A DNA stretch of 13,531 nt, taken from the NCBI GenBank assembly GCA_900549355.1, contig UROA01000043.1:1-13531 (forward strand), given 5' to 3'. Position numbers and translations under genes: made by a program. Origin of the DNA: an uncultured Collinsella sp. (GTDB lineage Bacteria; Actinomycetota; Coriobacteriia; Coriobacteriales; Coriobacteriaceae). Below are positions 12,011-13,531 of the stretch, one piece after another. Below the pieces are notes generated by a model. It was given only the letters and a program-made list of their open reading frames with translations, did not search any database and was not told the origin of the DNA. Positions within the stretch are counted from its first letter, which is position 1. The number at the start of each line of letters is the position of its first letter.

Positions 12011-13531
12011 GCCCTTGGGCTTGCTGGCGTAGAACTTCTTCTTTTTGAGCTTGCCGGCAGGAGAGGGTTTGCCGGCAAAGTTCGACTTGCCGTTGCCGGC
12101 CTGCGCGTGCGCGGGTACTGCCGCACGGGGCTTGCGGGCCTCGGGATTGCGCAGTTCCTCGGTTCGCTCTGCAATCTCCTCGGCGCTAAAGCCGACCTCG
12201 GCCATGGCGTCCTCGATGGGCAGGCGGCGCACGATATAGCAATGGTGCACCTTCTGGTTGCGCGCGAAGTCCTCGGGGATGGTCTGTGCCGTAATGTCCT
12301 CCAGCACCACGCCCACACGCGCGAGCTTGCGCGTCTCGGGGCGGAAGCCGCGCAGGTTGCAGCTAAAGATGGCATGGCCGCCCTGTGCGAGCAGGCGAGA
12401 TACGCCGGCCAAAAGCTCAACATGGTCGCGCTGGACATCCCAGGTGCGGCGGCCCATCTTTGACGAGTTCGAGAACGTGGGTGGGTCGACAAAGATCAGG
12501 TCCCAGCGGTTGCGCGTCTGGCGCTGGTCGCGAATCCAGGCGAGTACGTCGTCGCGCACAAAGTGATGCTGCGGACCCACAAAGCCGTTCTGGCGCATAT
12601 TGCGCTCGGCCCAGTCCAGGTAGGTGTTGGAAAGGTCGACCGTCACAGTCTCCTCGACGCCGCCGTCTGCCGCGTAACAGGTGGCAGTGCCGGTGTAGGC
12701 AAACAGGTTGAGGAAGCGGCGCGCCTGCTTGGCGTGCTCGCGCACTAGGTTGCGGGTGACGCGGTGATCCAGGAAGATGCCCACATCCAGATAGTCGTCA
12801 AAGTTGACGGCAAAGGTAAGGTCGCCCTCTTCGATGAGCGGGAGGCGACGGCGTGCGATGTTGGCGCGCTCGCCCGATGCGCCCTTACCGGCGCCCTGCT
12901 TGCCGTACTGCGAGCCGCCGCGCGAACGCATGCGGGCCTTGGCGTGCACATGCTCGGCCGGAACATCCAGGATACGCGGCGCGATGGCCAAGATGTCGAG
13001 CATGCGGGCCTGGGCCAGCGCGGGGTCGATGGTCTTGGGCGCGGCGTATTCGGCGATGACGAGCCAGCGTCCTGGCGTCTGCGGGCAGCCCTCGTACAGA
13101 TCGATGGCGGCGGAGTAATCGGGCAGGTCGGCATCGTAGACGCGGTAGCAGCTCACGCCCTCGCGCTTGGCCCACTTGCGGCGCAGACGGGCATTCTTGC
13201 GCAGGCGGTTGGCGAACTGCTCGGACTCCGGGATGAGCACGGGCAGCGGCTTGCCGTCGCCCAGGTCGAGCATGGCGGCAGGCTCGGGCATGGGGGTGCC
13301 GGCGGCTTCGTCTTGGGCACCTGCGGTCTGCTCCTCAGCACCTGCACTGGTCGCAGCTTCAAATGCCGCGGCGGCGTGATCGAGCGAGAGCCAAACCTCA
13401 ATAGTTGCCTCTTCATTGTTGGGCATGACGGCGATCGCGCGCTCGGGCTCGGCGTGGAGCGCGCGGGCCAGCAATCCGTCGCGGGTGAGCGCGGCGACCG
13501 GGGCCGCGGCCAGCTCCGGCGCGCCAGGCAC
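12005..13531 (-). CDS. rlmL: Bifunctional 23S rRNA methyltransferase RlmKL, C-terminal part (partial)
   Basis: The reading enters from the right edge and gives 508 codons. It matches the RlmK half of E. coli RlmKL (YcbY), which makes m7G2069, while the missing N-terminal half (THUMP plus RlmL domain) makes m2G2445 in 23S rRNA. Landmarks, numbered from the first base in the window: end of the RlmL-like domain (about 14-50), an Ala/Glu/Thr-rich linker (about 55-90), FANRLRKN...KWAKREGVSCYRVYDADLPDY (106-139), EYAAPKTID (161-169), DYLDVGIFLDHR (246-257), SAM-binding FLNLFAYTGTA (273-283), and DPPTFSNS (349-356) as the catalytic/substrate motif. DVQRDHVEL and DFARNQKVHHCYIV also match. A GTG falls on the last codon of the window but is not a credible start, because RlmL-like sequence is already under way there. 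A Lys/Pro/Ala-rich basic tail (about 465-508) is extra compared with E. coli. Confidence 0.92.
   Translation of the reverse strand: MPGAPELAAAPVAALTRDGLLARALHAEPERAIAVMPNNEEATIEVWLSLDHAAAAFEAATSAGAEEQTAGAQDEAAGTPMPEPAAMLDLGDGKPLPVLIPESEQFANRLRKNARLRRKWAKREGVSCYRVYDADLPDYSAAIDLYEGCPQTPGRWLVIAEYAAPKTIDPALAQARMLDILAIAPRILDVPAEHVHAKARMRSRGGSQYGKQGAGKGASGERANIARRRLPLIEEGDLTFAVNFDDYLDVGIFLDHRVTRNLVREHAKQARRFLNLFAYTGTATCYAADGGVEETVTVDLSNTYLDWAERNMRQNGFVGPQHHFVRDDVLAWIRDQRQTRNRWDLIFVDPPTFSNSSKMGRRTWDVQRDHVELLAGVSRLLAQGGHAIFSCNLRGFRPETRKLARVGVVLEDITAQTIPEDFARNQKVHHCYIVRRLPIEDAMAEVGFSAEEIAERTEELRNPEARKPRAAVPAHAQAGNGKSNFAGKPSPAGKLKKKKFYASKPKGK

Noticed and set aside
13529..13531. GTG at the right edge as the start of the methyltransferase.
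   Set aside because: The following residues already resemble the end of the RlmL domain, so the gene continues beyond the window.

Overview
The window is a GC-rich, densely coded bacterial chromosome segment. The gene set, the high-G/C third positions, and several intergenic palindromes with CAAAGGG...CCCTTTG cores suggest a gut Coriobacteriia (Actinomycetota) such as Collinsella. The taxon is an inference from style and content; no marker gene proves it. I see no tRNA, rRNA, CRISPR array, transposase or prophage gene.

Layout. Positions 1-2332 (+) hold the 3' end of one ABC exporter half-transporter gene followed, with no gap, by a complete second one; the two look like a heterodimeric drug/lipid-type exporter with one catalytically degenerate ATP site. 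A promoter-like site and a flavodoxin-like gene follow (2460-3011, +), closed by a strong intrinsic terminator. A 628-bp gene-free stretch (3012-3639) lies between convergent genes and is the structurally richest part of the window: a 62-bp-period array of 46-bp imperfect palindromes, two near-identical GGCCAC-N5-GTGGCC hairpins, and a 130-bp fold with 30-bp arms. A minus-strand LtaS/sulfatase-type phosphoglycerol transferase gene (3640-5940) follows. It is divergently arranged with a nitroreductase gene (6155-7003, +) that ends in a perfect 15-bp-arm palindrome.

Potassium block. From 7101 to 12010 (+) there is a promoter-like site, a Kup potassium transporter gene (7163-9190), a 64-codon tail-anchored membrane protein gene (9260-9454), a second CAAAGG palindrome that also looks like a terminator, then a KdpD-like sensor kinase lacking the usual N-terminal KdpD/USP half (9568-11193) and its KdpE-like response regulator (11198-11911). 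No kdpFABC genes are present here, so the likely reading is that a Kdp-type two-component system has become attached to a Kup transporter. A two-tier hairpin separates this block from the convergent minus-strand gene.

The right end (12005-13531, -) is the C-terminal part of a bifunctional 23S rRNA methyltransferase of the RlmKL type; its N-terminal half lies outside the window. Five start codons were moved inward from the longest open frame on the basis of ribosome binding sites or family alignment.
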